64,000 bases of DNA, taken from Sphingobium quisquiliarum P25. GTDB taxonomy: Bacteria > Pseudomonadota > Alphaproteobacteria > Sphingomonadales > Sphingomonadaceae. The first letter of the stretch is position 1. The number at the start of each line of letters is the position of its first letter. This document shows, in pieces, positions 53,679 to 63,787 of the stretch. Under the pieces are notes generated by a model that saw nothing but the letters and a program-made list of their open reading frames with translations, did not search any database and was not told the origin of the DNA. Made by a program: the position numbers and the translations under genes. The DNA lies in contig NZ_ATHO01000009.1 in the NCBI RefSeq assembly GCF_000445065.1, forward strand, positions 1-64,000, in the 5' to 3' direction.

Positions 53679-56600
53679 GAAGGCCGCCCCCTTGCAGAAG
53701 CTGCTGGGCGATCAGGCGCGCGCGTCGCAGCCGGACGCCCATGTCTGGCTGTCGGCCTCGGCGGGCACGGGCAAGACCCATGTGCTGACCGCCCGCGTCT
53801 TCCGCCTGCTGCTCCAGGGCGTCCGGCCGGAAAACATCCTCTGCCTCACCTTTACGACGGCGGGGGCGGCGGAAATGGCCGATCGCATCCATGATCGTCT
53901 GGCAGCCTGGGTTCAGATGGATGAGAAGGGGCTGTTCGAGGATCTGGAGGCGCTGGGCGAGGAATCCGGCCCCGATGCGCGCGACCGGGCGCGGCGGCTC
54001 TTTGCGGAAGTGCTGGAATCGACGGGCGGCGGCCTTCGCATCCAGACCATTCATGGCTTTTGCCAGCAACTGCTGACCACTTTTCCGCTTGAGGCCGATC
54101 TACCCCCCGGCTTCCGTCCGCTCGACCAGCGGGAGCAGGCCGCCCTTGCCCGGCAAACGCTGGCGGACATGGCCGTCCGCGCGCAGGAGCAGGGTGATGG
54201 CGCACTCATCGGCGCGCTTCAGGCTCTCAGCCTCAGGCTGGGGGAAGGGGGCGCGGAGCAGTTCCTGCTGCGCTGCGCATCGCAGCTGGATGCGCTTGAG
54301 CAGATTCCGCAGGACATTACGGCATGGCTGCACCGGGAACTTGGCCTGCCCGAAGGAGACATGGCGGAATATATTGCGGAACAATGCGGCGACGCGCTGT
54401 TCGACATGAGCACGCTGGCATGGATCGCCAAAGCTAACGCGGATTGGGGGAAGGACCGGGCGCTGGAGCGCTGCGACCGTATCGCCAAATGGCGCGCGCT
54501 CGACGCCGCCGGACGCGCGGAGAAGCTGGCGGAACTTCATCTCGCCTGGTGCAAGTCTGACGGCTCCATCCTTTCGGCCAAGGGCTGGGTCCCGCCCGTC
54601 GACGGCTATGCCGAAGCCTCCGCGAAACTGCATGGCCGCTGCGCCGAGCTTCTGGGCCTTCAGGCGCTCGCCGCCTATGCCGGCCTGCTGGGCCAGGCGC
54701 TCCAGGCCGGGCGCGCCTATGCCCGCGCCTATGCGGAGGCCAAGGCGCTGGCGGGCGTGGTCGATTTCAACGACCTCATCGCCCGCACCGCTTCGCTGCT
54801 GGGGCAACCTGGCATAGCCGACTGGATACGCTACAAGCTCGATCAGCGCATCGACCATATCATGGTGGACGAAGCGCAGGATACGAATTCTGCCCAATGG
54901 AGGATCGTACGGTCCATTGCGGAGGAATTTTTCACGAGCGAGTGGGAAGTCAGCGAAAAGGTGCGGACCATCTTCGCTGTGGGAGATTTCAAGCAGGCGA
55001 TCTTTGGTTTCCAAGGAACAAGCCCGCAGAATTTTGCAGCGGCGCAGATACTGTTTGAGCGTGACGCGAAGCGGGCTGAGCACCCCTTCCACGACCTTTC
55101 GCTGGAACGCAGCTTCCGCTCCACCCCCGCCGTGCTCGAAGTGGTGGACCAGACGATCGCCACCCTCAGCGCCGAAAGGCTGGGGCTTCCCTCCGGCGCG
55201 GTGCGGCATGTCAGCGCCAACCGTTTTCCGGGCGAAGTGCTGTTGTGGAAACCGATCGTCGCGGGCCTGTCCGACGAAGCCGAAGGCGAAGAGGATTGGG
55301 CCGCCGATCAGGAGCGAGTGCTGGCGCAGACCATCGCGCGGCAGATTCGCCAATGGATCGACGACGGCATGATGCTGGAAAGCAGGGGCCGCCCTGTCAC
55401 TGCTGGCGACATCATGATCCTGGTCCGCCGCCGCAGCGAACTGGCGCGGCTGATCGTCGCGCGCCTCTATGAGGAAGGGGTGGCGGTCGCCGGGATCGAC
55501 CGGCTGCGGCTGAACGCGCCGCTGGCGGTGCGCGACCTGCTAGCCGCGCTGCGTTTCGCCGTGCAGCCGGAGGATGACCTGAACCTCGCATCGCTGCTGG
55601 TCTCGCCGCTGATCGGCTGGTCGCAGGATCAGTTGATGACGCGCCTCGCCGGGCGGCGCACAGGGCTGTGGCGTCACCTGACGGCGACGCTGGACGAGGC
55701 GGAACTGGCGCCGCTCCGCACCCTGCTGGCGCGGGCCGACTTCACCACGCCTTACCGCTATCTGGAGGCGATCCTGTCCGGCCCGGCGCAGGGCCGCGAG
55801 CGGCTGGTCGAGCGGCTGGGCGCGGAAGCGCTCGATCCGATCGAGGAACTGCTGAACGCCGCCCTGACATTCGAGACCGATGATCATCCGTCGCTGCAAC
55901 GCTTCATCGACTGGTTCGACCGGGGAGAGGTGGAGATCGTCCGCGACGCGGCGGCGCAGACGGACTCGCTGCGCCTGCTGACGGTGCATGGGGCCAAGGG
56001 GTTGCAGGCGCCGGTCGTGATCCTGGCCGACGCCTGCCTTGACCCCGATGCAGGCACGCGCACCGACTCGCTCGAATGGAACGGCATCCCGATCATCGCG
56101 CCGCGCAAGCCTGAGCGGCAGGGCCCCATAGGTGAAGCACTGGAGCAGGCGCGCGCGGCTGAACGGGAGGAGCATTGGCGCCTGCTCTACGTCGCCCTGA
56201 CCCGCGCGGAGGAGAAGCTGGCCGTCGCCGGTTCGCTTGGCCCCCGCGCGAAGGGCGCGCCGCAGCCGGAAAGCTGGTTCACGGCGGTCGAAAATGCGAT
56301 GGCGGCGCTGGGCGCGGAATGGGATGCGGACCCGCTGTGGGGCGCGCGGCGGAGTTGGCGCGGGACGGAAGCCTTGCCGCCGCGCCGCGCGGAACAGGCG
56401 GCCGCTGCGGAAACCGCCGTCCATCCCGAACCGGCATGGCTGCGGCAACCCGCCCCGGCGGAATCGCGCCCGCCTCGTCCCCTCGCGCCGTCAGCACAGG
56501 TCGAGGATGACATTCCCTATCCTCCGCCGACGCCCGCCATGCGTCAGGCGGCCGAACGCGGCCGGTGGCTCCATGCCTTGTTCGAGCGTCTGCCCGGCAT

Positions 56601-57099
56601 CGCGCCCGATCAGCGGCACGCGCGCGCTGACAGCTGGTTGCAGCAGCAGGGGCTTGCCGACCCCGAATCCAGGCAGGAAGTGGTCGTTCAGGCGTTGCGC
56701 GTGATCGATCATCCGCAATTCTCCGCCCTGTTCGCGCCGGGAGCGCTGGCCGAAGCGCCCATTGCCGCTGTCGTCGGCGAAATGGTGATTGCGGGCACTG
56801 TCGACCGGCTGTGCGTCGACGATGACCGGGTGCAACTGGTGGATTTCAAGACCGGGCGCGTGGCCCCCATGTCCGCCGGGGAAGTGCCCGTCGCGCACGT
56901 GCGGCAGATGGCCGCCTATGCCGCCGCGCTGGAGGTGATCTTTCCCGGCCGGCAAGTGGAAGCCGCCTTGCTCTATACCAGCGCGCCGCGCCTGATCCCG
57001 CTTTCGCCCGATCTGCTCGCGCCTCACAAGCCCGGCTTTGTAGCCGCGCAGGAGAATTTGCCCTATTCGACCGTTGAGACGGATGCGTTGCGGCCTTAG
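53659..57099 (+). CDS. addA: Double-strand break repair helicase AddA
   Basis: 1146 aa UvrD-family helicase plus RecB-like nuclease. Walker [27 protein letters not shown] motif [14 protein letters not shown] motif III, RSTPAV motif [18 protein letters not shown] motif [14 protein letters not shown] motif VI and a C-terminal nuclease site [14 protein letters not shown] 5 nt before ATG 53659 supports this start; ATG 53671 is the alternative. Confidence 0.94.
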   Translation: MAATMARKAAPLQKLLGDQARASQPDAHVWLSASAGTGKTHVLTARVFRLLLQGVRPENILCLTFTTAGAAEMADRIHDRLAAWVQMDEKGLFEDLEALGEESGPDARDRARRLFAEVLESTGGGLRIQTIHGFCQQLLTTFPLEADLPPGFRPLDQREQAALARQTLADMAVRAQEQGDGALIGALQALSLRLGEGGAEQFLLRCASQLDALEQIPQDITAWLHRELGLPEGDMAEYIAEQCGDALFDMSTLAWIAKANADWGKDRALERCDRIAKWRALDAAGRAEKLAELHLAWCKSDGSILSAKGWVPPVDGYAEASAKLHGRCAELLGLQALAAYAGLLGQALQAGRAYARAYAEAKALAGVVDFNDLIARTASLLGQPGIADWIRYKLDQRIDHIMVDEAQDTNSAQWRIVRSIAEEFFTSEWEVSEKVRTIFAVGDFKQAIFGFQGTSPQNFAAAQILFERDAKRAEHPFHDLSLERSFRSTPAVLEVVDQTIATLSAERLGLPSGAVRHVSANRFPGEVLLWKPIVAGLSDEAEGEEDWAADQERVLAQTIARQIRQWIDDGMMLESRGRPVTAGDIMILVRRRSELARLIVARLYEEGVAVAGIDRLRLNAPLAVRDLLAALRFAVQPEDDLNLASLLVSPLIGWSQDQLMTRLAGRRTGLWRHLTATLDEAELAPLRTLLARADFTTPYRYLEAILSGPAQGRERLVERLGAEALDPIEELLNAALTFETDDHPSLQRFIDWFDRGEVEIVRDAAAQTDSLRLLTVHGAKGLQAPVVILADACLDPDAGTRTDSLEWNGIPIIAPRKPERQGPIGEALEQARAAEREEHWRLLYVALTRAEEKLAVAGSLGPRAKGAPQPESWFTAVENAMAALGAEWDADPLWGARRSWRGTEALPPRRAEQAAAAETAVHPEPAWLRQPAPAESRPPRPLAPSAQVEDDIPYPPPTPAMRQAAERGRWLHALFERLPGIAPDQRHARADSWLQQQGLADPESRQEVVVQALRVIDHPQFSALFAPGALAEAPIAAVVGEMVIAGTVDRLCVDDDRVQLVDFKTGRVAPMSAGEVPVAHVRQMAAYAAALEVIFPGRQVEAALLYTSAPRLIPLSPDLLAPHKPGFVAAQENLPYSTVETDALRP

Positions 57100-57128
57100 A
57101 TACGCGTCCAACTGAAGGAGAATTCGAT

Positions 57129-57449
57129 ATGGCTACCAAGGCAGTCACTGACCTCAGCTTCAAGGCGGACGTGATCGACGCCGACAAGCCCGTGCTTGTC
57201 GATTTCTGGGCGGAATGGTGCGGCCCCTGCAAGATGATCGGACCGGCCCTGGAGGAAATCTCCGAGGAGTTGGCGGATAAGTTGACGATTGCCAAGATCA
57301 ACATCGACGAAAATCCCGATGCGCCCGGTCAATATGGCGTCCGCGGCATTCCGACGATGATCCTGTTCAAGAATGGCGAAGCGGCCGCGACCAAGGTCGG
57401 CGCCGCGCCCAAGAGCGCGCTCAAGGGCTGGATCGAAAGCGTCCTCTGA
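57129..57449 (+). CDS. trxA: Thioredoxin
   Basis: 106 aa with the classic WCGPCK site (Cys31, Cys34), VDFWAEW and the cis-proline segment [20 protein letters not shown] precedes the ATG. Placed right after addA (30 bp gap) and probably co-transcribed. Confidence 0.97.
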   Translation: MATKAVTDLSFKADVIDADKPVLVDFWAEWCGPCKMIGPALEEISEELADKLTIAKINIDENPDAPGQYGVRGIPTMILFKNGEAAATKVGAAPKSALKGWIESVL

Positions 57450-57460
57450 CCACGTTATCG

Positions 57461-57492
57461 CGCGCCCCTTCCTTGGTGGGAGAGGGCGCGCA
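57461..57492. terminator. GC hairpin between convergent trxA and the IMPase gene
   Basis: GCGCGCCC pairs with GGGCGCGC around a 16-nt interior that is itself partly paired. It lies between the two stops, so a bidirectional terminator is likely; no clear U-run. Confidence 0.5.
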
Positions 57493-57500
57493 ATATGCTT

Positions 57501-58298
57501 TCACGCAAACAGCTTTTCCGCCGCAAGATCCCATAGCCGCGGCGAAGACGCGCCCAGCAGCCCCCGCCGCAGATCGCCCACGCGATAGGGCGACCCGTTC
57601 AGCCTCTGACAGCATCCGCCAGCCTCGTTCACGAACAGGGTTCCGGCTGCATGGTCCCAGGGCAGGGTGCGCGCGAAAACCGACACGTCATTCTGCCCCA
57701 GGACCAGCCGGGGATATTGCTCGGCTGCGCAGCGGGGTATGTCCACCAGCGCGAAATTGCCTGCCGATCGCTGCTGAATGTCGGCCCGCTCCTCCGGCGT
57801 CATGAAGTAGACGGCTAGCGCCGCCACGGGCAGGGCGTCGCCGCTCTCACGCGCATGCACCTGCGCGCCGTCGATATGGCTGCCCGCTCCCAGGATGGCG
57901 TGACACAGCCTTCCGGTCAGCGGGTCCAATATCCACCCGGCCAGCGTCGTTTCCGCATCGGCAAGCGCGATCATGATGCCGAAAGGCGGGCGTCCGGCCG
58001 CAAAATTGCCGGTCCCGTCGATCGGGTCGATGATCCAGTTCAGTCCGTCGCCCGCCCGCTCCAGGATCGCCGGGTCAGCCGCGCAGGCTTCTTCACCGAT
58101 GATCCCTGCTTCCGGCAGGATGCGCGCAAGCCCTTCCGCCAGCCTGATTTCGCTTTCCTTGTCGGCGATGGTGACAAGGTCGTCGGCGGCCTTCTCGCTG
58201 ATCTCCTCCGTCCGCAGATTCTGATAGCGCGGCATGACGATGTCACGCGCCACGTCACGCATCAGCGCGACGACGGTTTCGTGCAGTTCGATTGGCAT
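57501..58298 (-). CDS. Inositol monophosphatase family protein
   Basis: 265 aa from ATG 58298, which overlaps the argJ stop (ATGA). Metal-site motifs GEEACAADP and WIIDPIDGTGNFAAGRPPFG, and the C-terminal WDHAAGTLFVNEAGG match IMPase/CysQ/HisN-type phosphatases. In sphingomonads members of this fold act on inositol phosphate or histidinol phosphate. Cell role not fixed by sequence; coupling with argJ hints at amino-acid metabolism but does not prove it. Confidence 0.9.
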   Translation of the reverse strand: MPIELHETVVALMRDVARDIVMPRYQNLRTEEISEKAADDLVTIADKESEIRLAEGLARILPEAGIIGEEACAADPAILERAGDGLNWIIDPIDGTGNFAAGRPPFGIMIALADAETTLAGWILDPLTGRLCHAILGAGSHIDGAQVHARESGDALPVAALAVYFMTPEERADIQQRSAGNFALVDIPRCAAEQYPRLVLGQNDVSVFARTLPWDHAAGTLFVNEAGGCCQRLNGSPYRVGDLRRGLLGASSPRLWDLAAEKLFA

Positions 58299-59524
58299 CA
58301 GCTGCGGTAATCCGCATTGATCGAAATATATCCATGCGTCAGGTCGCAGGTCCACACCGTCGCCCGGCCATCCCCCAGGCCAAGGTCAACGCCGATCTGG
58401 ATGTTCTGGCCCTTGAGGTGTGCGGCAACCGGCGCTTCGTCATAGCCCTCGACGGCCAGCCCGCCCGACGCCACCTGCGTCGCGCCGAAGCGGATCGACA
58501 GCTTGTCGCGGTCCGCCGGTTCGCCAGCCTTGCCCACGGCCATGACCACGCGGCCCCAATTGGCGTCCTCTCCCGCTATCGCCGTCTTGACCAGCGGGGA
58601 ATTAGCGATGGACAGGGCGATGCGGTGAGCGCTTGCATCGCTCTCCGCGCCTTCGACCGTGATCTCGATGAACTTCGAAGCGCCCTCGCCATCGCGCACG
58701 ACAAGATGCGCCAGCTGGCGGCAAAGGTCGCTCAACGCCGCATGAAAGGCGTCCGCGCCCGGATCGTCCATGAAGGTGAGGGGGGCATTGCCTGCCTTGC
58801 CCGTGGCGAAGGCCAGCACCGTGTCGCTGGTGGACGTGTCGCTGTCCACCGTGATGCAGGAAAATGTGTGCCTGTTCGCCGCCGACAGCATCTGCTGCAA
58901 CAGCTTCGGGTCGATCGCGGCATCGGTGAAGATATAGCCCAGCATCGTCGCCATGTCGGGCGCGATCATGCCCGAACCCTTGATGATCCCCACCAATTCT
59001 ACCCTGGTGCTGCCGATCATCGCGCTGACATGGGCGCCCTTGGCGAAGGTATCGGTCGTGCCGATCGTGTTCGCCGCATCCTCCCACCCGCAAGGTTCGG
59101 CGGAAAAGGCGTCCTCCAGCCCCGCTTCGGCCTTGTCCACCGGCAGCGGCACGCCGATCACGCCCGTGGAGGAAATGAAGATGTCCGATGGCAGGCAATG
59201 CAGATGATTGGCGGCTTTCGCCGCGATCGCTTCCACGGCCGCACGGCCCCGGTGCCCGGTGAAGGCGTTGGCGTTGCCTGCATTGACCACCAGTGCGCGC
59301 GCTGATCCCAGCGGTATGGCGTCGCGGCACCATTCGACTTCGGGCGAGGGGCATTTGCTCTGCGTCGTCACGCCCGCGACCACGGTTCCTTCCGAAAGCT
59401 CGACGAAGGTCAGGTCGCAGCGATCCCAATTCTTGTAACGTGCGCGAGCAACGCGCGTCGTGACGCCCGCGATCGGCGGAAGATCGGGAAAAGCGGCGGG
59501 GGCGAGGGGAGAGCGCTGAATCAT
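58298..59524 (-). CDS. argJ: Bifunctional glutamate N-acetyltransferase / amino-acid acetyltransferase
   Basis: ArgJ, 408 aa, carries out the first and fifth steps of arginine synthesis through acetyl transfer from acetylornithine. Self-cleaves at Thr193 in MIAPDMATMLGY. Other motifs: VVNAGNANAFTG (80-90), CITVDSDTSTSDTVLAFATG and a C-terminal GRATVWTCDLTHGYISINADYRS. Divergent from secA. Confidence 0.95.
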   Translation of the reverse strand: MIQRSPLAPAAFPDLPPIAGVTTRVARARYKNWDRCDLTFVELSEGTVVAGVTTQSKCPSPEVEWCRDAIPLGSARALVVNAGNANAFTGHRGRAAVEAIAAKAANHLHCLPSDIFISSTGVIGVPLPVDKAEAGLEDAFSAEPCGWEDAANTIGTTDTFAKGAHVSAMIGSTRVELVGIIKGSGMIAPDMATMLGYIFTDAAIDPKLLQQMLSAANRHTFSCITVDSDTSTSDTVLAFATGKAGNAPLTFMDDPGADAFHAALSDLCRQLAHLVVRDGEGASKFIEITVEGAESDASAHRIALSIANSPLVKTAIAGEDANWGRVVMAVGKAGEPADRDKLSIRFGATQVASGGLAVEGYDEAPVAAHLKGQNIQIGVDLGLGDGRATVWTCDLTHGYISINADYRS

Positions 59525-59585
59525 GTCCGTCGATTAGCGCAATATGGCGGCCGGTCAATGATGGCGCCTTGCAGGCTCCGTCTGA

Positions 59586-59614
59586 TTGACTAAAGCCCGC
59601 CTCCTCCCTAAATC
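59586..59614 (+). promoter_or_regulatory. Candidate sigma70 promoter of secA
   Basis: TTGACT, 17 nt, TAAATC, about 60 nt upstream of the secA ATG. Reasonable match to TTGACA/TATAAT. Confidence 0.5.
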
Positions 59615-59676
59615 GCGGCGCATGTCTGTGCGTGTCGCCTCAAGGGGTGCGCGTTTCCCTTTTGTCAGGATGTTGC

Positions 59677-62409
59677 ATGTTCGGCGCACTCGCCAAATCC
59701 CTCCTCGGATCGTCCAATGACCGTTATGTGAAGTCGCTGGGCAAGATCGTCGAACGCATCGCTTCTTTCGAGCCCGCGATTTCGGCGATGAGCGATGACG
59801 AGCTTGCGGCGCAGACGGTGCGTTTCCGCGAGCGTCTGGCGCAGGGTGAAACGCTGGACGACCTGCTGCCCGAAGCTTTCGCCACTGTGCGCGAAGCGGC
59901 CAAGCGTACCCTCGGCCAGCGCCATTATGATGTGCAGATGGTCGGCGGCATCGTCCTCCATCGCGGCGAAATCGCCGAAATGCGCACGGGCGAGGGCAAG
60001 ACGCTGGTCGCCACGCTCGCCACTTATCTGAACGCGCTGGAGGGGAAGGGCGTCCACGTCGTCACCGTGAACGACTATCTCGCCAGCCGCGACTGCGAGT
60101 GGATGGGGCAGGTCTATCGCTTCCTTGGGCTGACCACCGGCGTGATCGTCCCCAATCTGTCGGAAGATCAGCGCCGCGAGGCCTATAATGCCGACATCAC
60201 CTACGCGACGAACAACGAACTCGGCTTCGACTATCTGCGCGACAATATGAAATATGACCGCGCTTCGATGGTGCAGCGGCCCTTCAACTTCGCCATCGTC
60301 GACGAAGTGGACTCGATCCTGATCGACGAAGCGCGCACTCCGCTGATCATCTCCGGTCCCACCGACGACAAGTCGGAACTTTATGTCGCCGTCGACGCCA
60401 TCGTGAAGCGGCTCGATGATGCGGATTATGAGAAGGACGAGAAGCAGCGCACCGTCACCCTGACCGAGGACGGCACCGAAAAGATCGAGCGCATGCTGGA
60501 GGAAGCGGGCCTGCTGGAAGGCGCGAACCTCTATGATTTCGAAAACACCGCCGTCGTCCATCATGTGAACCAGGCGCTGCGGGCGAACGTCATGTTCCGC
60601 CGCGACATCGACTATATCGTTAAGGACGGGAAGGTCATCATCATCGATGAGTTCACCGGCCGCATGATGGACGGCCGCCGCTGGTCCGATGGCCTGCACC
60701 AGGCGGTGGAAGCCAAGGAAGCGGTGAATATCGAGCCGGAAAACCAGACGCTCGCCTCCATCACTTTCCAGAATTATTTCCGCATGTACCCCAAGCTGGC
60801 CGGCATGACCGGCACGGCCGCGACCGAAGCGACCGAATTCTATGAAATCTACAAGATGAACGTCGTCACTATCCCGACCAACCGGCCGGTGCAGCGTGTC
60901 GATGAGGAAGACAGCTTCTACAAGAATCTGGAAGACAAGTTCCGCGGCATCGCCAGGACGATCAAGGTCCATGCGGAAAAGGGGCAGCCGGTGCTCGTCG
61001 GCACCGTTTCGATCGAAAAATCGGAAATGCTGTCCGAATTCCTGACGCAGGAAGGCGTGAAGCACGCCGTCCTCAACGCCCGCTTCCACGAAAGCGAAGC
61101 GCATATCGTCGCGCAGGCGGGTCGCAAGGGCGCTGTCACCATCGCCACCAACATGGCCGGGCGCGGCACCGACATCAAGCTGGGCGGCAACCTGGAATTC
61201 CGCGTGGAGGATGAACTGCGCGACATGCCCGAAGGGCCCGAACGCGAAGCCGCCATCGCCCGGATCGAGGCCGAGATTGAAGCGGAAAAGCAGGAAGTGC
61301 TCGCCGCGGGCGGCCTGTTCGTGCTTGGCACAGAGCGTCACGAAAGCCGCCGCATCGACAACCAGTTGCGCGGCCGTTCCGGGCGTCAGGGTGACCCTGG
61401 CCTGTCGCGCTTCTATCTCAGCCTTGACGATGACCTGATGCGCATCTTCGGACCGGACACGATGTTCGCCAAGATGATCCGCTCCAATCTGGAGGATGGC
61501 GAGGCGCTGCCTCCGTCCAAATGGCTCAGCAAGGCGATCGAGACCGCGCAGAAGAAGGTCGAGGCGCGCAACTACGACATCCGCAAGCAGGTCGTCGAAT
61601 ATGACGACGTGATGAATGATCAGCGCAAGGTCATCTACGAACAGCGCAGCGACATCATGGACGCCGACACAGTGGACGATGTCGTCACCGACATGCGCCG
61701 CGAAACCGTCAACGATCTGGTCGGCGCGTCCTGCCCGCCCGGCACTTACCCCGAACAATGGGACATGGATCGCCTTAAGGCGCGCACGTCCGAAATTCTT
61801 GGCCTTGAACCCGATTTCGACGCATGGCTGGCGGAAGACGCCGTCGATCCAGAGATGATCGAGGAGCGGCTGAACGCCCTTGCGGATGAAGCCGTGGCGG
61901 AGAAGGTCGGCCAGATCGATCCTGAAAACTGGCACATGATCGAAAAGTCGATCCTGCTCCAGAGCCTGGATCATCATTGGAAGGAGCATCTCTCCACCCT
62001 CGACGCGCTGCGTCAGGTCGTTCACCTCCGCGCCTATGCGCAGAAGACGCCGATCAACGAATATAAGCAGGAAGCCTTCGCCCTGTTCGAACGCATGCTG
62101 AGCAATATTCGTGAGGATGTGACCGGCTCCATCGCGCGGGTCCAGTTCCGCATGGAAGAACCGCTGCCGGAATTTGAACTGCCCGTCCTGCCGGACTTCA
62201 TCACCACCCATATCGACCCCTTCTTCGGGGAAGATAACAGCGCGGATATCGATGCCGGGCAGCTTGGCGGCATCACCACGACCTTGCCGCGCCCGCCGAT
62301 CGGCAATGCGGCTCCGGGCGAGTTTGCCAACCTCAACATCAGCCGGAATGCGCCCTGCCCCTGTGGATCAGGGCAGAAGTATAAGCATTGCCATGGCGCG
62401 CTGAGCTGA
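59677..62409 (+). CDS. secA: Preprotein translocase ATPase SecA
   Basis: 910 aa motor of the Sec export pathway. From ATG 59677 ([11 protein letters not shown]), AGGA about 7 nt upstream. Walker [44 protein letters not shown] and [13 protein letters not shown]. The end has a linker and the zinc motif [17 protein letters not shown] (three Cys, one His). Normal length. Confidence 0.97.
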   Translation: MFGALAKSLLGSSNDRYVKSLGKIVERIASFEPAISAMSDDELAAQTVRFRERLAQGETLDDLLPEAFATVREAAKRTLGQRHYDVQMVGGIVLHRGEIAEMRTGEGKTLVATLATYLNALEGKGVHVVTVNDYLASRDCEWMGQVYRFLGLTTGVIVPNLSEDQRREAYNADITYATNNELGFDYLRDNMKYDRASMVQRPFNFAIVDEVDSILIDEARTPLIISGPTDDKSELYVAVDAIVKRLDDADYEKDEKQRTVTLTEDGTEKIERMLEEAGLLEGANLYDFENTAVVHHVNQALRANVMFRRDIDYIVKDGKVIIIDEFTGRMMDGRRWSDGLHQAVEAKEAVNIEPENQTLASITFQNYFRMYPKLAGMTGTAATEATEFYEIYKMNVVTIPTNRPVQRVDEEDSFYKNLEDKFRGIARTIKVHAEKGQPVLVGTVSIEKSEMLSEFLTQEGVKHAVLNARFHESEAHIVAQAGRKGAVTIATNMAGRGTDIKLGGNLEFRVEDELRDMPEGPEREAAIARIEAEIEAEKQEVLAAGGLFVLGTERHESRRIDNQLRGRSGRQGDPGLSRFYLSLDDDLMRIFGPDTMFAKMIRSNLEDGEALPPSKWLSKAIETAQKKVEARNYDIRKQVVEYDDVMNDQRKVIYEQRSDIMDADTVDDVVTDMRRETVNDLVGASCPPGTYPEQWDMDRLKARTSEILGLEPDFDAWLAEDAVDPEMIEERLNALADEAVAEKVGQIDPENWHMIEKSILLQSLDHHWKEHLSTLDALRQVVHLRAYAQKTPINEYKQEAFALFERMLSNIREDVTGSIARVQFRMEEPLPEFELPVLPDFITTHIDPFFGEDNSADIDAGQLGGITTTLPRPPIGNAAPGEFANLNISRNAPCPCGSGQKYKHCHGALS

Positions 62410-62424
62410 TCATCGGCCATCATG

Positions 62425-62451
62425 AAAAAAAGGGGCGTTGCACACGCCCCT
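62425..62451 (-). terminator. Hairpin with a T-run for the minus strand (DUF983 gene end)
   Basis: GGGGCGT-TGCAC-ACGCCCC, preceded by seven A on the plus strand, so on the minus strand it ends in TTTTTTT. It lies after the secA stop and before the DUF983 stop; it should terminate the latter and may also stop secA. Confidence 0.75.
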
Positions 62452-62505
62452 TCAGCCCTTTCCCCACGATCTTGTAAAAGGGCCCCGGATCGCCAGCCGG
62501 TGGTC

Positions 62506-62958
62506 CTAGCGGTTGCTGTTTCGCTCCGCTGCGTCACCGTGCAGCTTCGCCCATAGCTGCGCTGTCCCGGCTTCCTGCGCCTTGTTCACATATTGCGCCG
62601 CGATCAGCCATCCTTTGATCGGCCGCAGCGGCAGGACCGTGGTCAGGATCAGCACCGGAATTCCAACGGCGATATGCACCCACAGCCCCGGCCGCGCCAG
62701 GATCTCCAGCATCACGATGAAGATGACGCCCGGCACACAGGCGAACAGCTGAACGAACACCGCAGGACCATCCGCCGGATCAGCGAAGGAATAGTCTAGG
62801 CCGCAGACCTCGCACCGGTCGCGGACGGTCAGGAAGCCGTGAAAGATATGCCCTGTCCCGCACCGGGGACAGCGCCCTAGCGCGCCGGTTTCAATGGCGG
62901 AACGCGGGCGCCACATCTCCTGGTCCTGCGGGGCGGGCGCCTTTTCCTGTTCGTTCAT
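62506..62958 (-). CDS. DUF983 family membrane protein
   Basis: 150 aa from ATG 62958 (AAGGA 9 nt upstream). Two zinc-ribbon CxxC pairs (CPRCG and CEVCG) followed by two membrane segments (VFVQLFACVPGVIFIVMLEIL and HIAVGIPVLILTTVLPL region). The DUF983 family is conserved but its job is unknown. Confidence 0.85.
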   Translation of the reverse strand: MNEQEKAPAPQDQEMWRPRSAIETGALGRCPRCGTGHIFHGFLTVRDRCEVCGLDYSFADPADGPAVFVQLFACVPGVIFIVMLEILARPGLWVHIAVGIPVLILTTVLPLRPIKGWLIAAQYVNKAQEAGTAQLWAKLHGDAAERNSNR

Positions 62959-63004
62959 GATCACCGGTCCTTATATGCAGACGGCCTATGTGATCATCGA
63001 AAAG

Positions 63005-63018
63005 CCAATTGCAATTGG
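63005..63018. promoter_or_regulatory. 14-nt perfect palindrome CCAATTGCAATTGG
   Basis: Perfect self-complementary sequence 47 bp upstream of the DUF983 start, in the 250-bp gap to the small helical gene. It could be a dimeric regulator site for DUF983. The rest of the gap also holds the strong hairpin at 63165-63191. Confidence 0.4.
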
Positions 63019-63164
63019 GCGTTTCGTCCTATCTTCCCGATCCACTTCACAGTGCGGTACGGGGAGCAGGAAAACCGGCGTTACCGTAGCGGCATTGCCG
63101 ATCGCCTTCGACTTTGCTAAGTCGCTTTCCGATTTGATTGCCCGACAGCAAGCAGATCACGCCC

Positions 63165-63191
63165 CCGGCAGTCCCTTGCCCGGGGGCGTTT
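63165..63191. terminator. Strong GC hairpin downstream of the 63216-63452 gene
   Basis: CGCCCCCGG pairs with CCGGGGGCG around 9 nt. It is 25 bp beyond the stop of the minus-strand small gene. On the plus strand TTTCC follows, on the minus strand TGATCT, so neither is a classic U-run. Confidence 0.5.
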
Positions 63192-63215
63192 CCATTTGCT
63201 GGATCAGTGCGGCGT

Positions 63216-63452
63216 TTATTGCGGGCGAGGGCTCGCGGCGCGATTTTCGGGCGAGGTGAATTTTTCCATCGCATCGTGCAGCACCTGATCAGGCGCGGCG
63301 GCGGCCAGCGCCCGCACCTTGTACCGCAGTGCAAGTTCGCGATGTGCTGCAATCTCCGCTTCCGAAGCGCGCCGCGCCAATGCAGCATCGGCTTTCGCGG
63401 CTTCTTCCCGCGCGCGCCGGAACAGGTAACGCGCGTCTGTATCGGCTGACAT
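63216..63452 (-). CDS. Small helical hypothetical protein
   Basis: 78 aa from ATG 63452, with GGGAGG 5 nt upstream. The sequence (MSADTDARYLFRRAREEAAK ... AEIAAHRELALRYKVRALAA) is Ala/Arg/Glu-rich and predicted helical, without membrane or signal segments. No named family recognised. Codon composition and good ribosome site make it a real gene. Confidence 0.65.
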   Translation of the reverse strand: MSADTDARYLFRRAREEAAKADAALARRASEAEIAAHRELALRYKVRALAAAAPDQVLHDAMEKFTSPENRAASPRPQ

Positions 63453-63688
63453 CCCAACCTCCCATTTGGAGAGACTTCGATATAGCACGCTAATCCGCCA
63501 CCAGCCTTAACTCAGTTTAACTGGCGAACCGTGCTTTTCTCCTCTTCTGTTAAGCTTCGAAGCTCCATTTAATGAACAAGCATGTCTGACCCGTATCAGG
63601 GATTGCTCCCTTATGGATGTACCGATTTGCTTGAAGGCGGCCTTAGAAGCGCTTTCTTAAGCAAGGATCTTCAGCTTTGCTGCCGCCT

Positions 63689-63718
63689 TTGTCCCAAAAA
63701 AACACTTGGGCGTATACT
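63689..63718 (+). promoter_or_regulatory. Candidate promoter of the right-edge gene
   Basis: TTGTCC, 18 nt, TATACT in an AT-rich stretch about 70-100 bp before the ATG at 63788. The remaining bases of 63453-63787 hold no gene. Between promoter and gene is the hairpin TCGCAC-AATAA-GTGCGA (63759-63775), which directly abuts the AAGGGGG ribosome site. Confidence 0.4.
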
Positions 63719-63787
63719 TTCCATTTGATGGCTATTTCTTTTTAACTCTCGATATATATCGCACAATAAGTGCGAAGGGGGATTCTC

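Noticed and set aside
59665-62211. 848-codon minus-strand frame over secA
   Set aside because: Shadow of secA, with repetitive Asp/His/Val/Phe composition; topology and motifs are those of SecA on the plus strand.
62894-63259. 121-codon plus-strand frame across the DUF983 upstream region
   Set aside because: No ribosome site and the frame crosses the palindrome, the hairpin and part of the small minus-strand gene.
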